Assembly (NCBI GenBank): GCA_021849805.1 | Contig: JAJZSL010000006.1 | Coordinates: 1-64,000, forward strand | Direction: 5' to 3' | Length of the DNA stretch: 64,000 nucleotides | DNA from: a bacterium | GTDB taxonomy: Bacteria; Verrucomicrobiota; Verrucomicrobiia; Chthoniobacterales; UBA6821 | Part shown: one piece after another, positions 51,083 to 59,943 of the stretch | Layout: the number at the start of each line of letters is the position of its first letter | Numbering within the stretch: the first letter of the stretch is position 1 | Notes under the pieces: model-generated | The model's database searches: none | What the model was told of the DNA's origin: nothing | Seen by the model: only the letters and a program-made list of their open reading frames with translations | Made by a program: the position numbers and the translations under genes

Positions 51083-54000
51083 TTAACGAATAACTCCCTC
51101 TAAATAAGTAGAAGCGCTCTGATAGTGAGTATGCTCTACAATCAATGGCAGTAATCTTTCAATGGCATGTAGCATGCTTCCATCATGTGCTAGCGGTTCT
51201 TGAGGGTAGTCATCCCAATTAAGATTAAGATCAAAAAGAGGCCGTAATGCATCTGTTCTAGCCCAGAACATGGATCCAATAGGAAAATTGAGGTGCTCTG
51301 GCAGCCAAGAAAAATTCATCTTCATTTTTCTCATCAGTTCCTTGGCAAAAGGCTTATTGTCTCCCCAAGCAACTATGTTTGGATCATCAGGAAATACTAA
51401 TCCTAATTGAGAATTATTCTGAAATTCTTGAAGAATTGTATTCGCCATATTGTAGCATCCTCCAAGAAGATTACTGTATAGAAAATGAGTCCATAGACTA
51501 GAATCCATTATTCCCTTTTCTCCCATATCAACTGATTTTTTAGTGTGGATATGGCCAATAACTTGGTATTTTTCTAAAATTATTCTTTTAAATCCTGTAA
51601 GAAGAGGTCCAAAATTACGTCCACAATTGGGAAATTCTTTAATCAAGATCATACCATTTTCATATTTTGAAAAAACCTCATTCGCTTCCACTGAAGCTTC
51701 CTGAGAAGCAACGCTAATCAGTAAATCCATCTTATAATTTATACCTCGTAACCGATGGAGAATTTCTGAAGCCATCTCTGGATAGTAGAGATGAATATGA
51801 AGTGCGGTATCAAGTGAAATTTTAGTAAGAGATTTTGATTGATTCTTATTAAGAATTTTTATTTTCCATGGCCCAGAAGGAAAACCATTGCTAATATAGT
51901 GTGCTAATGCATTCCTACCTTTGAGTTCGTGATACTCAGCATAAATTTCAGAATGAAATCCAGGAAAAGGTTTTCTTAACTGAAAGCGCATTTTTTGATT
52001 TTTAATATACCACTTTACAATATCAACACATGGTAAATGCGCATGTGGTGCAATCATAAAATCCATATTGAAAAGGTTTGTTCTTCTAAGAATGATTTCA
52101 TCCTCTAATTCTTGTTTTTTATCCTTAACACATTTCAAAGCAATTTGATCGATTTGTTCTACATATTTTTGAAAATTAAAAGTCAATGCAGCAATTTTTT
52201 TGCCTGCACGCCCTATCTTGACGCGTAAACCCTCATCTTCTATTAATTGATAGATTTTTTGAGCAGCTGTTTCTACATTCAAATAAGGAACAATTCCAAA
52301 CACAGCATCAGGGTCTTTCAATAAATATTCAGTAACTCCCGTAGCCGATTCAAAACAAATTAAAGGTTTTTGATGATTAAGAGCATCTAATGCAACCAAT
52401 GGTAGAGGATCAAGTCGGGAACTAAGGAATACAATATCTGAAAGCAAATAAGCTGAATCAATATTCTTTATTGGCTCTATAATACTTACAATGTCCTTTA
52501 GGTTAGAGCGTTCAATTTGATCTGCTAAATAAACCGAATAGATACCATCTAGTTGAGGATTAAATCCTTCTCCTATCCAAATAAATCTAAAGTTTTTTTT
52601 AGGCCCTAACTCTAAAACTCTTTTTGCACAGCTAATAAATAGATCAACTCCCTTACGTAATGAAACTGTTCCAACTCCCAAAATTACAATTTCATCTTCA
52701 GTCCATCCTTTTTCTTTTAAAAGATTCTTAATGTTAATTTTTTCTGAATCATCTCCAAGATTAGGAACCCTACAAATACCTTGAGGTAAGGTGATGCTTG
52801 AAACACTACTAAGTTGAGGTGCATCTTTGACAGCATTTTCACGAACAATATCTACCGAATAGATTTGCTTTTCTGACAAGAACGCAGAATTTAAAAATAA
52901 ACCTTGAGGACGTGTATAGGAAGAAAACTCATGAATTAAATGCAAAATGACAATACTATTTTCAAAAAGAGGCAATAGAACACTAGAGCTTACAATCGAG
53001 TTAACAATAGCATATTTAATTTTTGATTTTTGGTTGATTTCGTTGAACAAAAAATAAAGAAAAGTATCGTTTTTTTCTTGTGGAGTGAGAGGTCCTATTA
53101 ACAAATTACAAACAGTTTGAAAATCATCTAATAAACAGCCTCCCTCTAACGATAATATAATAATATTGTACTTTTCTTTTAACGATGTAGCTAAATTATA
53201 AACTAATACAGGAGCTCCTGTACGTGATGCTTCATGACTCACTAAAAGAATAGTTTCTTTATCTTCATGAAAGGATTGTAAAAAAGGATCTATTTTTTCT
53301 TTTCCATATTGTTGAACCTGATTGAACAATTCAGACGAGAGATCCAACCTCTTCCTTTCTACTTTATAAAGAGGTTTATCAAAAGGATTGGGAAGGCGTC
53401 CTTCAGCTTTTCCGAAGTTGAGATAATGATAAAATGGATTATAATCTTTAGGTAAATCAGGATATTTTTCTAGGTACCAATTTGGAATAAACAATGGATT
53501 AGGAGATTGTCCTTCTATCCACCCTACAGTAACATAGTGAATGAGTGGATTTTGATCAAGTGCTCCAGGATTTTTTTCTGTGTACCAGTGAACATCAAAA
53601 GTTGGATGTGGTTGCATCTTTCTCTTCCATCCTTCTGTGCAATAGTAAGTAAAAGGTTCTCGTTTCTCCTTATGAATTTCTGGATATTTTTCTAAAAAAA
53701 ACTTGGTGTCAAATAGCCAATGAGGGTTTCTGCATTCTTTCCAGCCGTGTGTCATATAATGAATAAACGGCGTCATCTCTGAGCCTAAAATATCTGGATA
53801 GCAATTTAAGTACCAGTCTTCATTGAAAATAGGAGGTTGAATAAAGACTTTTGATGTTATTTTTTTGGGGGGAAGATTCTTATAAAACGATGGTTTTAAA
53901 TTAGAGATGATCTTATTTATGAATCGTGATTCTTTTAATCGCGTCAATACGGTATTCCATTTTCTATTTTTTATCCTAACCTCTTGTTTTTTAAGTTGCA

Positions 54001-55789
54001 TGTCTCTTTCAGCAACAATAAATTCATTTTTACTTAATGTTTTTTCATGATCTAAACAGTATCGATTATTATTTTGACTTTCTTTTTGAGATGAATTTTT
54101 ACCCTTAGCTATAGTTGCAATACTCTCTTGACTATGTTCGATCCAACCAGCAAAGGAATTATTAACACTTGTGGAAACAATATTTTGAATTTTCTGTTCC
54201 ATACTAAAATAGCGTTCATAATCTGATTGGTTTAATAAACCTGGTTGTACTGCTTCTAGAGAAAGATATATAAATTTCTGTCTTTCTAAAAATTCTGTGA
54301 ATTCCTTAACATTGCCGGAGATAGTATAAAGCGCTCTAAATAAGAGATAACCTATTTCTAATGGTTCAGTTAAAATCCACTCCCTATCAATAAACACAGG
54401 GAGACCATGTTTGTTAATAATAATGTTCTGTGGAATCGCGTCAAAAAAAGATCCTGGGATTTTAATGTAGGGAGAAAGTTCATCAATTTGTACTTTTTCT
54501 GCTTTAAGTAAGCTTGAAAGAACAAAAAGATATTTTTTAATGAAATTAGCAATATCAACGAAGTTTTTTTCTTTCCTAGCTAAAATTTTTATTAGTTCAA
54601 AAGAAAGAGGTTCTCCTAAGGTATATCTTGTACTTTCAGGAAGTATAAATTTTATGAAGGGATTCTCCTCTTCTGAAATGACCTTGCTAGGCTCCTCTTT
54701 TTCATACTCAACAAAGATATCTTTATCAGTAGCACATTTGAATAGCGTAGCTTTGCAATATTTTTGTGCTCTTCCTGTAGTATAATGATAAGCTAAAATC
54801 GACTCATCAAGAAAGCTCCCTCTAGTAGGAGAAGCAACAACTAAAAAAGAATTAGAAAGTTCTAAACCTAATTGGTTTTTGATAATTTCAGGCCATGCAA
54901 GCTCCAGTGAAAAGTTTGTATCAAAAAATAATTGAGGATCATTTTTTACACTTTGCCAAGCAAAAGCAGAAGCATCAAAATTTTCGTTGATCATCCCCTC
55001 TTGGGTAATTATAGAAATAGGAAATTTGTAATCTGGAAGAGGTATTAACCACTGCTGATGAGCGAAGCCCGCATCATCAAACATTTTTTTCAGAGTAACA
55101 TATCCGAAGGTTTCCGGTTGATTTTTTTTATATCGCCCTTCAATACCAACCATCTTTTCCCCAAGGTGGTCTTCGGGAGCGCCTGCAAAGTATTTCAACC
55201 CAAGCTGATTTTCTATAGCAATAATTATTTTCCCATGGGGCTTTAGCAGTGACCTTGCATGTTGTAACATGGCAAGAGGTCGATTTTCTCCTTCCATAAA
55301 AAGGTTGGCGTACTCTAAAACACCAATTAGCGTGATAATATCAAAAAGATGGAAAGAAGGTAGCTGACTGAATTTCTCTGCTAAAAGAGTGACATTTTCT
55401 AAATCTCGAGTTCGAGATCTTGTAATATTGGCTCTTCTGAGACTTCCTTCTAGCGCCAGTACATTGGCTCTGCATTCTCCTAAGTAGCGTGTTATTGCAC
55501 CACATCCAGCACCCACTTCTAACACATCAGCTCCTTCTAAGAGATGTTTGAAGGGGCGTAAAACGTTTGTGCGTATTTTACTTAAATGATAAAGAGAAGG
55601 CCAATCATTACAGCTTTGTAATAATTCTTGAGAATGTAGAGAAACATCTTCACTTTGTGCTATGATTGATTCTATGCGTTGCTCTACATCCTCTCCATCG
55701 CTATAGTTAATACTCTCATAACACGGCAATGACCATACTTTTACTTCCTTGTTAAAAAAATAACCTGCTTTTTCTAAAAGATTGATCAT
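51083..55789 (-). CDS. Giant fusion: SAM methyltransferase, kinase-like, coiled coil, WYL/YPD repeats, GT4 and RgpF
   Basis: The 1568-residue protein overlaps the wzt stop (TAATG). Domains: class I methyltransferase (~50-320; motif I VLEVGAGCGAI at 89-99); a kinase-like domain (~330-510) with FFDAIPQNIII and a following IDREW where protein-kinase-fold enzymes have the catalytic loop and DFG; a charged probable coiled coil (~570-625); four WYL-YPD-HYxxxGWxEG repeats (~655-803); a GT4-like transferase (~845-1220; GVGTVSLRKGVDLFI, SRLDPLPLVALDAL with DX7D); and an RgpF domain (~1370-1568; NCGRNFGPLLTGF, FPIGSMFWARTDAL). Methyltransferase-kinase-coiled-coil order is that of WbdD, which caps E. 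coli O8/O9 O-antigen chains. A capping and elongating role is inferred. Confidence 0.85.
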   Translation of the reverse strand: MINLLEKAGYFFNKEVKVWSLPCYESINYSDGEDVEQRIESIIAQSEDVSLHSQELLQSCNDWPSLYHLSKIRTNVLRPFKHLLEGADVLEVGAGCGAITRYLGECRANVLALEGSLRRANITRSRTRDLENVTLLAEKFSQLPSFHLFDIITLIGVLEYANLFMEGENRPLAMLQHARSLLKPHGKIIIAIENQLGLKYFAGAPEDHLGEKMVGIEGRYKKNQPETFGYVTLKKMFDDAGFAHQQWLIPLPDYKFPISIITQEGMINENFDASAFAWQSVKNDPQLFFDTNFSLELAWPEIIKNQLGLELSNSFLVVASPTRGSFLDESILAYHYTTGRAQKYCKATLFKCATDKDIFVEYEKEEPSKVISEEENPFIKFILPESTRYTLGEPLSFELIKILARKEKNFVDIANFIKKYLFVLSSLLKAEKVQIDELSPYIKIPGSFFDAIPQNIIINKHGLPVFIDREWILTEPLEIGYLLFRALYTISGNVKEFTEFLERQKFIYLSLEAVQPGLLNQSDYERYFSMEQKIQNIVSTSVNNSFAGWIEHSQESIATIAKGKNSSQKESQNNNRYCLDHEKTLSKNEFIVAERDMQLKKQEVRIKNRKWNTVLTRLKESRFINKIISNLKPSFYKNLPPKKITSKVFIQPPIFNEDWYLNCYPDILGSEMTPFIHYMTHGWKECRNPHWLFDTKFFLEKYPEIHKEKREPFTYYCTEGWKRKMQPHPTFDVHWYTEKNPGALDQNPLIHYVTVGWIEGQSPNPLFIPNWYLEKYPDLPKDYNPFYHYLNFGKAEGRLPNPFDKPLYKVERKRLDLSSELFNQVQQYGKEKIDPFLQSFHEDKETILLVSHEASRTGAPVLVYNLATSLKEKYNIIILSLEGGCLLDDFQTVCNLLIGPLTPQEKNDTFLYFLFNEINQKSKIKYAIVNSIVSSSVLLPLFENSIVILHLIHEFSSYTRPQGLFLNSAFLSEKQIYSVDIVRENAVKDAPQLSSVSSITLPQGICRVPNLGDDSEKINIKNLLKEKGWTEDEIVILGVGTVSLRKGVDLFISCAKRVLELGPKKNFRFIWIGEGFNPQLDGIYSVYLADQIERSNLKDIVSIIEPIKNIDSAYLLSDIVFLSSRLDPLPLVALDALNHQKPLICFESATGVTEYLLKDPDAVFGIVPYLNVETAAQKIYQLIEDEGLRVKIGRAGKKIAALTFNFQKYVEQIDQIALKCVKDKKQELEDEIILRRTNLFNMDFMIAPHAHLPCVDIVKWYIKNQKMRFQLRKPFPGFHSEIYAEYHELKGRNALAHYISNGFPSGPWKIKILNKNQSKSLTKISLDTALHIHLYYPEMASEILHRLRGINYKMDLLISVASQEASVEANEVFSKYENGMILIKEFPNCGRNFGPLLTGFKRIILEKYQVIGHIHTKKSVDMGEKGIMDSSLWTHFLYSNLLGGCYNMANTILQEFQNNSQLGLVFPDDPNIVAWGDNKPFAKELMRKMKMNFSWLPEHLNFPIGSMFWARTDALRPLFDLNLNWDDYPQEPLAHDGSMLHAIERLLPLIVEHTHYQSASTYLEGVIR

Positions 55790-57153
55790 TAATTTATTTT
55801 TCCTATAGCCATTTTTAAATCTAAATCTGCTAAACCTAAAAAGGAATTTTTAGTAGTTATTTGAAAATGGATAGCGTCATAACGTCGGTCATGTGGAATA
55901 ATTTCATTGCCATTTCTTGTAGCGACACCTAAAGAAATAAAATAGTCACCTGGACTAAGCCTCCCTATAAAGCAGGCATTTATTTGTAAAAGAGAATCTT
56001 TTGCAGCCACACTAACCGTGTCATTAATATTTAGTAATTCAGAATTGGTACCATAGAGAGTAATGCCTTCTTTAGTCTTAATATTAATACCAATAATAGG
56101 TCGATGTAATAGCATGTTAAATTTTATGGAAGCAAGTAACTTAATCTCTTTGCCACTTTCTATTAATGACGGATAGTGTTTGCCATCTACTTCTAATAAG
56201 TAGTCTAAGATCACTGCTGCCTGATCACCCCATCGGTATTCATACTTATTATAGCCGTGTCGCGTAGAAAAAACATCCTCACATTGACTCAATAGAAACG
56301 ACGTTTTCAAAATGGGTTCAGAACAACTTGATGTTGCAGAGACTGTATCAGGAGTGATGGTTTTTTCTTTCTTCCCAAAAATGAGATCCATATAGCAGTG
56401 CACAACATGCTTTGGTGCACCAACAGCTCGCTGCTCTCCTTGATCAAGAAGTATTGCAGAAGAACAATGCTTGATCACATCTTCACTAGAATGAGTTACT
56501 AAAAGAATACTTGTTCCTCGTTTTTGAAGCTGTCTTAATCGTTCAAAACATTGTGCCTGAAATTTAGCATCTCCAACAGCTAAAGCCTCATCTACAATAA
56601 GTACATCAGGATCCACCATGGATTGAACTGCAAATGCCAACCTTACCACCATACCACTTGAGTAGGTCTTCACTGGTTGGGTGATAAAGTCACCAATGTC
56701 GGCAAAGGCTACGATTTTTGCAAAGCGAGCATCTGTTTCTTCGCGTGTGAGGCCGAGAATGGAGGCATTGAGATAGACATTTTCATGACCAGTAAATTCT
56801 GGATTAAAGCCACTACCGAGTTCGAGTAAAGCTGCCACACGTCCGTTGACAGTGACGGAGCCATTGGTGGGTTGTAGTGTTCCAGCAATAATTTGAAGCA
56901 GGGTTGACTTTCCAGAACCATTGCGGCCAATAATGCCAATTGATTCTCCTTTTTTTACCTCAAAGGAAATATCATTTAACGCATAAAATTCGCTGCAGAG
57001 TCCTTGTAATTTTGCGTCGATTTTCTTACGTAGCGGAGGAAATAACTCTCCCACTAGATTCAAACCAGGGTGCTTCAGACGTGCCGCTGGATCACGCCAG
57101 ATCGTATAAGATTTAGAAACGTTTTGAACAGAGATAGCAAGGTCAGAAGACAT
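55789..57153 (-). CDS. wzt: O-antigen ABC exporter ATPase with C-terminal glycan-binding domain
   Basis: Wzt powers export of finished O-antigen across the inner membrane. The 454-residue product has Walker A GRNGSGKS (76-83), the signature YSSGMVVRL (164-172), Walker B VLIVDEA (184-190) and the switch His in VTHSSED. A C-terminal domain of about 165 residues (from ~RHGYNKYEYRWGDQ at 299) matches the Wzt-C carbohydrate-binding fold, which in E. coli O8/O9a reads the capped chain end. Its presence beside a WbdD-like gene supports chain-end-controlled export. Confidence 0.94.
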   Translation of the reverse strand: MSSDLAISVQNVSKSYTIWRDPAARLKHPGLNLVGELFPPLRKKIDAKLQGLCSEFYALNDISFEVKKGESIGIIGRNGSGKSTLLQIIAGTLQPTNGSVTVNGRVAALLELGSGFNPEFTGHENVYLNASILGLTREETDARFAKIVAFADIGDFITQPVKTYSSGMVVRLAFAVQSMVDPDVLIVDEALAVGDAKFQAQCFERLRQLQKRGTSILLVTHSSEDVIKHCSSAILLDQGEQRAVGAPKHVVHCYMDLIFGKKEKTITPDTVSATSSCSEPILKTSFLLSQCEDVFSTRHGYNKYEYRWGDQAAVILDYLLEVDGKHYPSLIESGKEIKLLASIKFNMLLHRPIIGINIKTKEGITLYGTNSELLNINDTVSVAAKDSLLQINACFIGRLSPGDYFISLGVATRNGNEIIPHDRRYDAIHFQITTKNSFLGLADLDLKMAIGKIN

Positions 57154-57506
57154 TCTTTACTGTGTAGCAGTTGAAGTGACAAGTTGAAGAATCGAAAATG
57201 ACAGGAATGAAAATAAGAGAGAGATGGGAATAAAAAACCTAGAACTGAGGATCATAAATTTCTTTCAGGCTGAATTTGCAATGCTCACATTGAGAAAGGT
57301 GTTTTTTGATAATTAAAACCTGCTCTATTCGCTTTTCTCCAATAGAATTCTATGGTTTTTGACATAATAAATCTTTCATCAATTGTTTTCCTATTGGGCC
57401 ATATTGTTGAGGATGTTTTCGTTCTTTTTGATTAGTTCTTCATCTAGTCAAATTGTAATAATTTTCATAACTATTTGATAATATCGAGAATAGTTCTTCC
57501 CTTTGC
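57154..57506. other. 353-bp gap between wzm and wzt, no gene seen
   Basis: The stretch is A+T-rich and has no convincing open frame. It contains a 12-bp palindrome ATAGAATTCTAT at 57342-57353 and a GGAATGA...GAGAGAGATGGGAAT segment (about 57202-57233) that weakly resembles the degenerate repeats near 1950. Wzm and Wzt genes are usually adjacent, so a separate wzt promoter or an eroded insertion is possible. Confidence 0.5.
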
Positions 57507-58358
57507 TTATAGTACATCTGCAAATGCTGGCTTCATTTTCATAAAAAGAGCATAGCCTGAGGTTGCCACAATGATGCTAATAATCAGTTGCATCATGTAC
57601 ATGACCATGTTCGGCCATTCACCAAAAACGAGTGCATTACGTGCCATGGAGATAAGGACGGCCGCTGGATTTAATATCATCATCCAACGCCATGCTGAAG
57701 GAATGGCAGTAATAGAAAAAAAAATAGCGCTCATAAACATCAAAATTGTAATCAAAGCAGGAATCATCGCGCTAATATCGCGCAAGAAAACACCCAGAGC
57801 CGAGAGAACCCAAGCAATACCGAGCGTATAAAAAAGAATGGGAATAAAAATTAAAAAAAGACTTGTTGCTGAAAGTGCTATGGCTCCTTGAGAAATTACG
57901 AGCAAAATTAATAGTGGAATAAACCCAATAGCAGTATGCACCAGGGTTGAGGAGATCATTGCTATGGGTAAAATTTCTAAGGGAAAAATAACTTTCGTCA
58001 CGAAGTTAGCATTTCCTACAATCAGCCCAGGTGCTACTAGCATCGATCCTGCAATAACATCCCAGAGAAGCAGACCACAAAAGAGACCCAAAGCAAATTG
58101 GACTTTTGTTTCTTCTGGATGACCGTAGCTTCCTCTAAAAATAAACCCAAAGACAATCGTGTAAACCAGAAGCATCAAGAGGGGTGTCATAAAAGACCAA
58201 AAGAGCCCTAGCAACGTTCCTCGATAACGGCGCTCAACTTCTCTTTTCGTAAATTGCCATAGAAGTGATTTGTAAGAGGCAAGGTGTCGTAGAATTTTCC
58301 AGGGAAGCAAGAGCTCTCTCCAGGATGATCGATTAGAAGAAATATAACTGACGGTCAT
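57507..58358 (-). CDS. wzm: O-antigen ABC exporter permease
   Basis: The 283-residue protein has the ABC-2 permease layout: an amphipathic N-terminus (LLWQFTKREVERRYRGTLLGLFWSFMTPLLMLLVYTIVFG), then six membrane segments. The RYRGT-LG-W motif is characteristic of Wzm/KpsM-type polysaccharide exporters. It partners Wzt, although a 353-bp gap separates them. Confidence 0.93.
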   Translation of the reverse strand: MTVSYISSNRSSWRELLLPWKILRHLASYKSLLWQFTKREVERRYRGTLLGLFWSFMTPLLMLLVYTIVFGFIFRGSYGHPEETKVQFALGLFCGLLLWDVIAGSMLVAPGLIVGNANFVTKVIFPLEILPIAMISSTLVHTAIGFIPLLILLVISQGAIALSATSLFLIFIPILFYTLGIAWVLSALGVFLRDISAMIPALITILMFMSAIFFSITAIPSAWRWMMILNPAAVLISMARNALVFGEWPNMVMYMMQLIISIIVATSGYALFMKMKPAFADVL

Positions 58359-58398
58359 GATATCAGGCTAATAGCAAGAGTGGTTTTTCTTGTTGATA

Positions 58399-59007
58399 TT
58401 ACTTTTTGTGCAAAGAAGTGATATTCCCTCCATCGGAACATACTTCCATCTTTTCCATTGTTATTTTCTGAACTATTGCCTCTTCAAAAGTGATGCCTTT
58501 TTTATCTTTTTCAGAAAGTTGTACTGCATACCCTTGTGGCCACGTGACACTGAGTGTAGGATCATTCCAGCGAATCGTTCGTTCATACTCTGGAGCGTAG
58601 TAATCGGTAGTTTTATAGAGCACATCGGCGCTCTGGCTCAAAACTAGGAATCCATGAGCAAAACCAGAAGGAATCCAAAGTTGATAACGATTTTCTTCTG
58701 AGAGTTCAAACCCCTCCCATTTTCCAAAAGTTGAAGATCCCAGGCGTAAATCGAGTACCACATCAAAAATTTTTCCGCATATGACACGTACCAACTTTCC
58801 TTGCGGCTTTTCTACTTGATAATGAAGGCCTCGGAGGACTCCTTGTACTGAATGACTATGATTGTCTTGGACAAAGGAAGAGACAATGCCCGTTTTTTGT
58901 GAAAAGAGATTCTTATTAAAGCTCTCAAAAAAGAATCCTCGTTCATCACGAAAAATTTTGGGCTCGATGAGAAAGAGACCAGAAATGGTCGTCGTAATGA
59001 TCTTCAT
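58399..59007 (-). CDS. rfbC: dTDP-4-dehydrorhamnose 3,5-epimerase
   Basis: RfbC epimerises dTDP-4-keto-6-deoxyglucose at C3 and C5. The 202-residue cupin shows FFFESFNKNLF, QDNHSHSVQGVLRGLHYQ with the catalytic His, LVRVICGKIFDVVLDLR, and IPSGFAHGFLVLS. It is 4 bp downstream of rfbA and is followed by wzm. The last ~20 residues extend beyond the usual length. Confidence 0.95.
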   Translation of the reverse strand: MKIITTTISGLFLIEPKIFRDERGFFFESFNKNLFSQKTGIVSSFVQDNHSHSVQGVLRGLHYQVEKPQGKLVRVICGKIFDVVLDLRLGSSTFGKWEGFELSEENRYQLWIPSGFAHGFLVLSQSADVLYKTTDYYAPEYERTIRWNDPTLSVTWPQGYAVQLSEKDKKGITFEEAIVQKITMEKMEVCSDGGNITSLHKK

Positions 59008-59011
59008 ATTA

Positions 59012-59932
59012 CTAGATTTTTTCTTGGAGTAATTGTTTCAAATATTTCCCATATCCGTTTTTGAGTAGTGGCTCTACTAATTTCTCCAATTGCTCTGACG
59101 TGATAAATCCACTGCGGTAAGCGATTTCTTCAGGACAAGCAACTTTGAGACCTTGCCGATGTTCAATCGTTTCAATAAAGTTACTTGCTTCCATTAAGCT
59201 ATCATGAGTTCCTGTATCTAACCAAGTGTAACCACGCCCCATGATTTGCACGTGGAGTTTTTCCTGCTGGAGATAGAGTCGATTTAAATCGGTAATTTCG
59301 AATTCACCACGTACTGAAGGATGAAGCTGCTTGGCCATTTCAACAACATGTTGATCATAAAAATAGAGTCCTGTTACCGCGTAGCTGCTTTGAGGATGAA
59401 GTGGTTTTTCTTCAAGAGAAACCGCTCTCCCTTGAGCATCCATCTCTATGACGCCATACCTTTCCGGATCGTTGACATGATACGCAAAAACAGTTGCTCC
59501 CTCTTCCTTCTCATTGGCATGATCTAGAAGCTGCGAAAAATCATGTCCATAAAAAATATTGTCGCCCAAAATTAATACAGAGGGATGATTTGCTATAAAA
59601 CTTTCTCCAATTAAAAAAGCTTGAGCAAGCCCTTGAGGAGCGGGTTGAATAGCGTACTGAAAATTTACTCCCCACTCACTTCCATCTCCAAGGAGGTGTT
59701 GAAAATGAGGAAGATCATGAGGTGTTGAAATGATAAGTATGTCGCGTATTCCAGCAAGCATCAACGTGCTCAGCGGATAGTAAATCATCGGCTTATCATA
59801 AACTGGGAGTAGCTGCTTGGAGATAACTTTAGTTACAGGATAAAGTCGGGTTCCCGATCCGCCTGCTAAGATGATTCCGCGACGATGATGATGGATCGCC
59901 TTACAGGAAACGGATATTGTTCCTCTCTTCAT
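59012..59932 (-). CDS. rfbA: Glucose-1-phosphate thymidylyltransferase
   Basis: RfbA makes dTDP-glucose, the first committed step to dTDP-L-rhamnose. The ATG at 59932, 11 bp after the galE stop, gives 306 residues; a longer frame from 59992 would run into galE and is rejected. Motifs: [55 protein letters not shown], and [14 protein letters not shown]. The initial 15 residues before RGIILAGG are longer than usual. Confidence 0.95.
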   Translation of the reverse strand: MKRGTISVSCKAIHHHRRGIILAGGSGTRLYPVTKVISKQLLPVYDKPMIYYPLSTLMLAGIRDILIISTPHDLPHFQHLLGDGSEWGVNFQYAIQPAPQGLAQAFLIGESFIANHPSVLILGDNIFYGHDFSQLLDHANEKEEGATVFAYHVNDPERYGVIEMDAQGRAVSLEEKPLHPQSSYAVTGLYFYDQHVVEMAKQLHPSVRGEFEITDLNRLYLQQEKLHVQIMGRGYTWLDTGTHDSLMEASNFIETIEHRQGLKVACPEEIAYRSGFITSEQLEKLVEPLLKNGYGKYLKQLLQEKI

Positions 59933-59943
59933 ATTAAAATTTT

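Noticed and set aside
57438-57460. Fourth MITE end (CTAGTCAAATTGTAAT)
   Set aside because: Only about 10 bases match the inverted repeat and no interior similarity follows.
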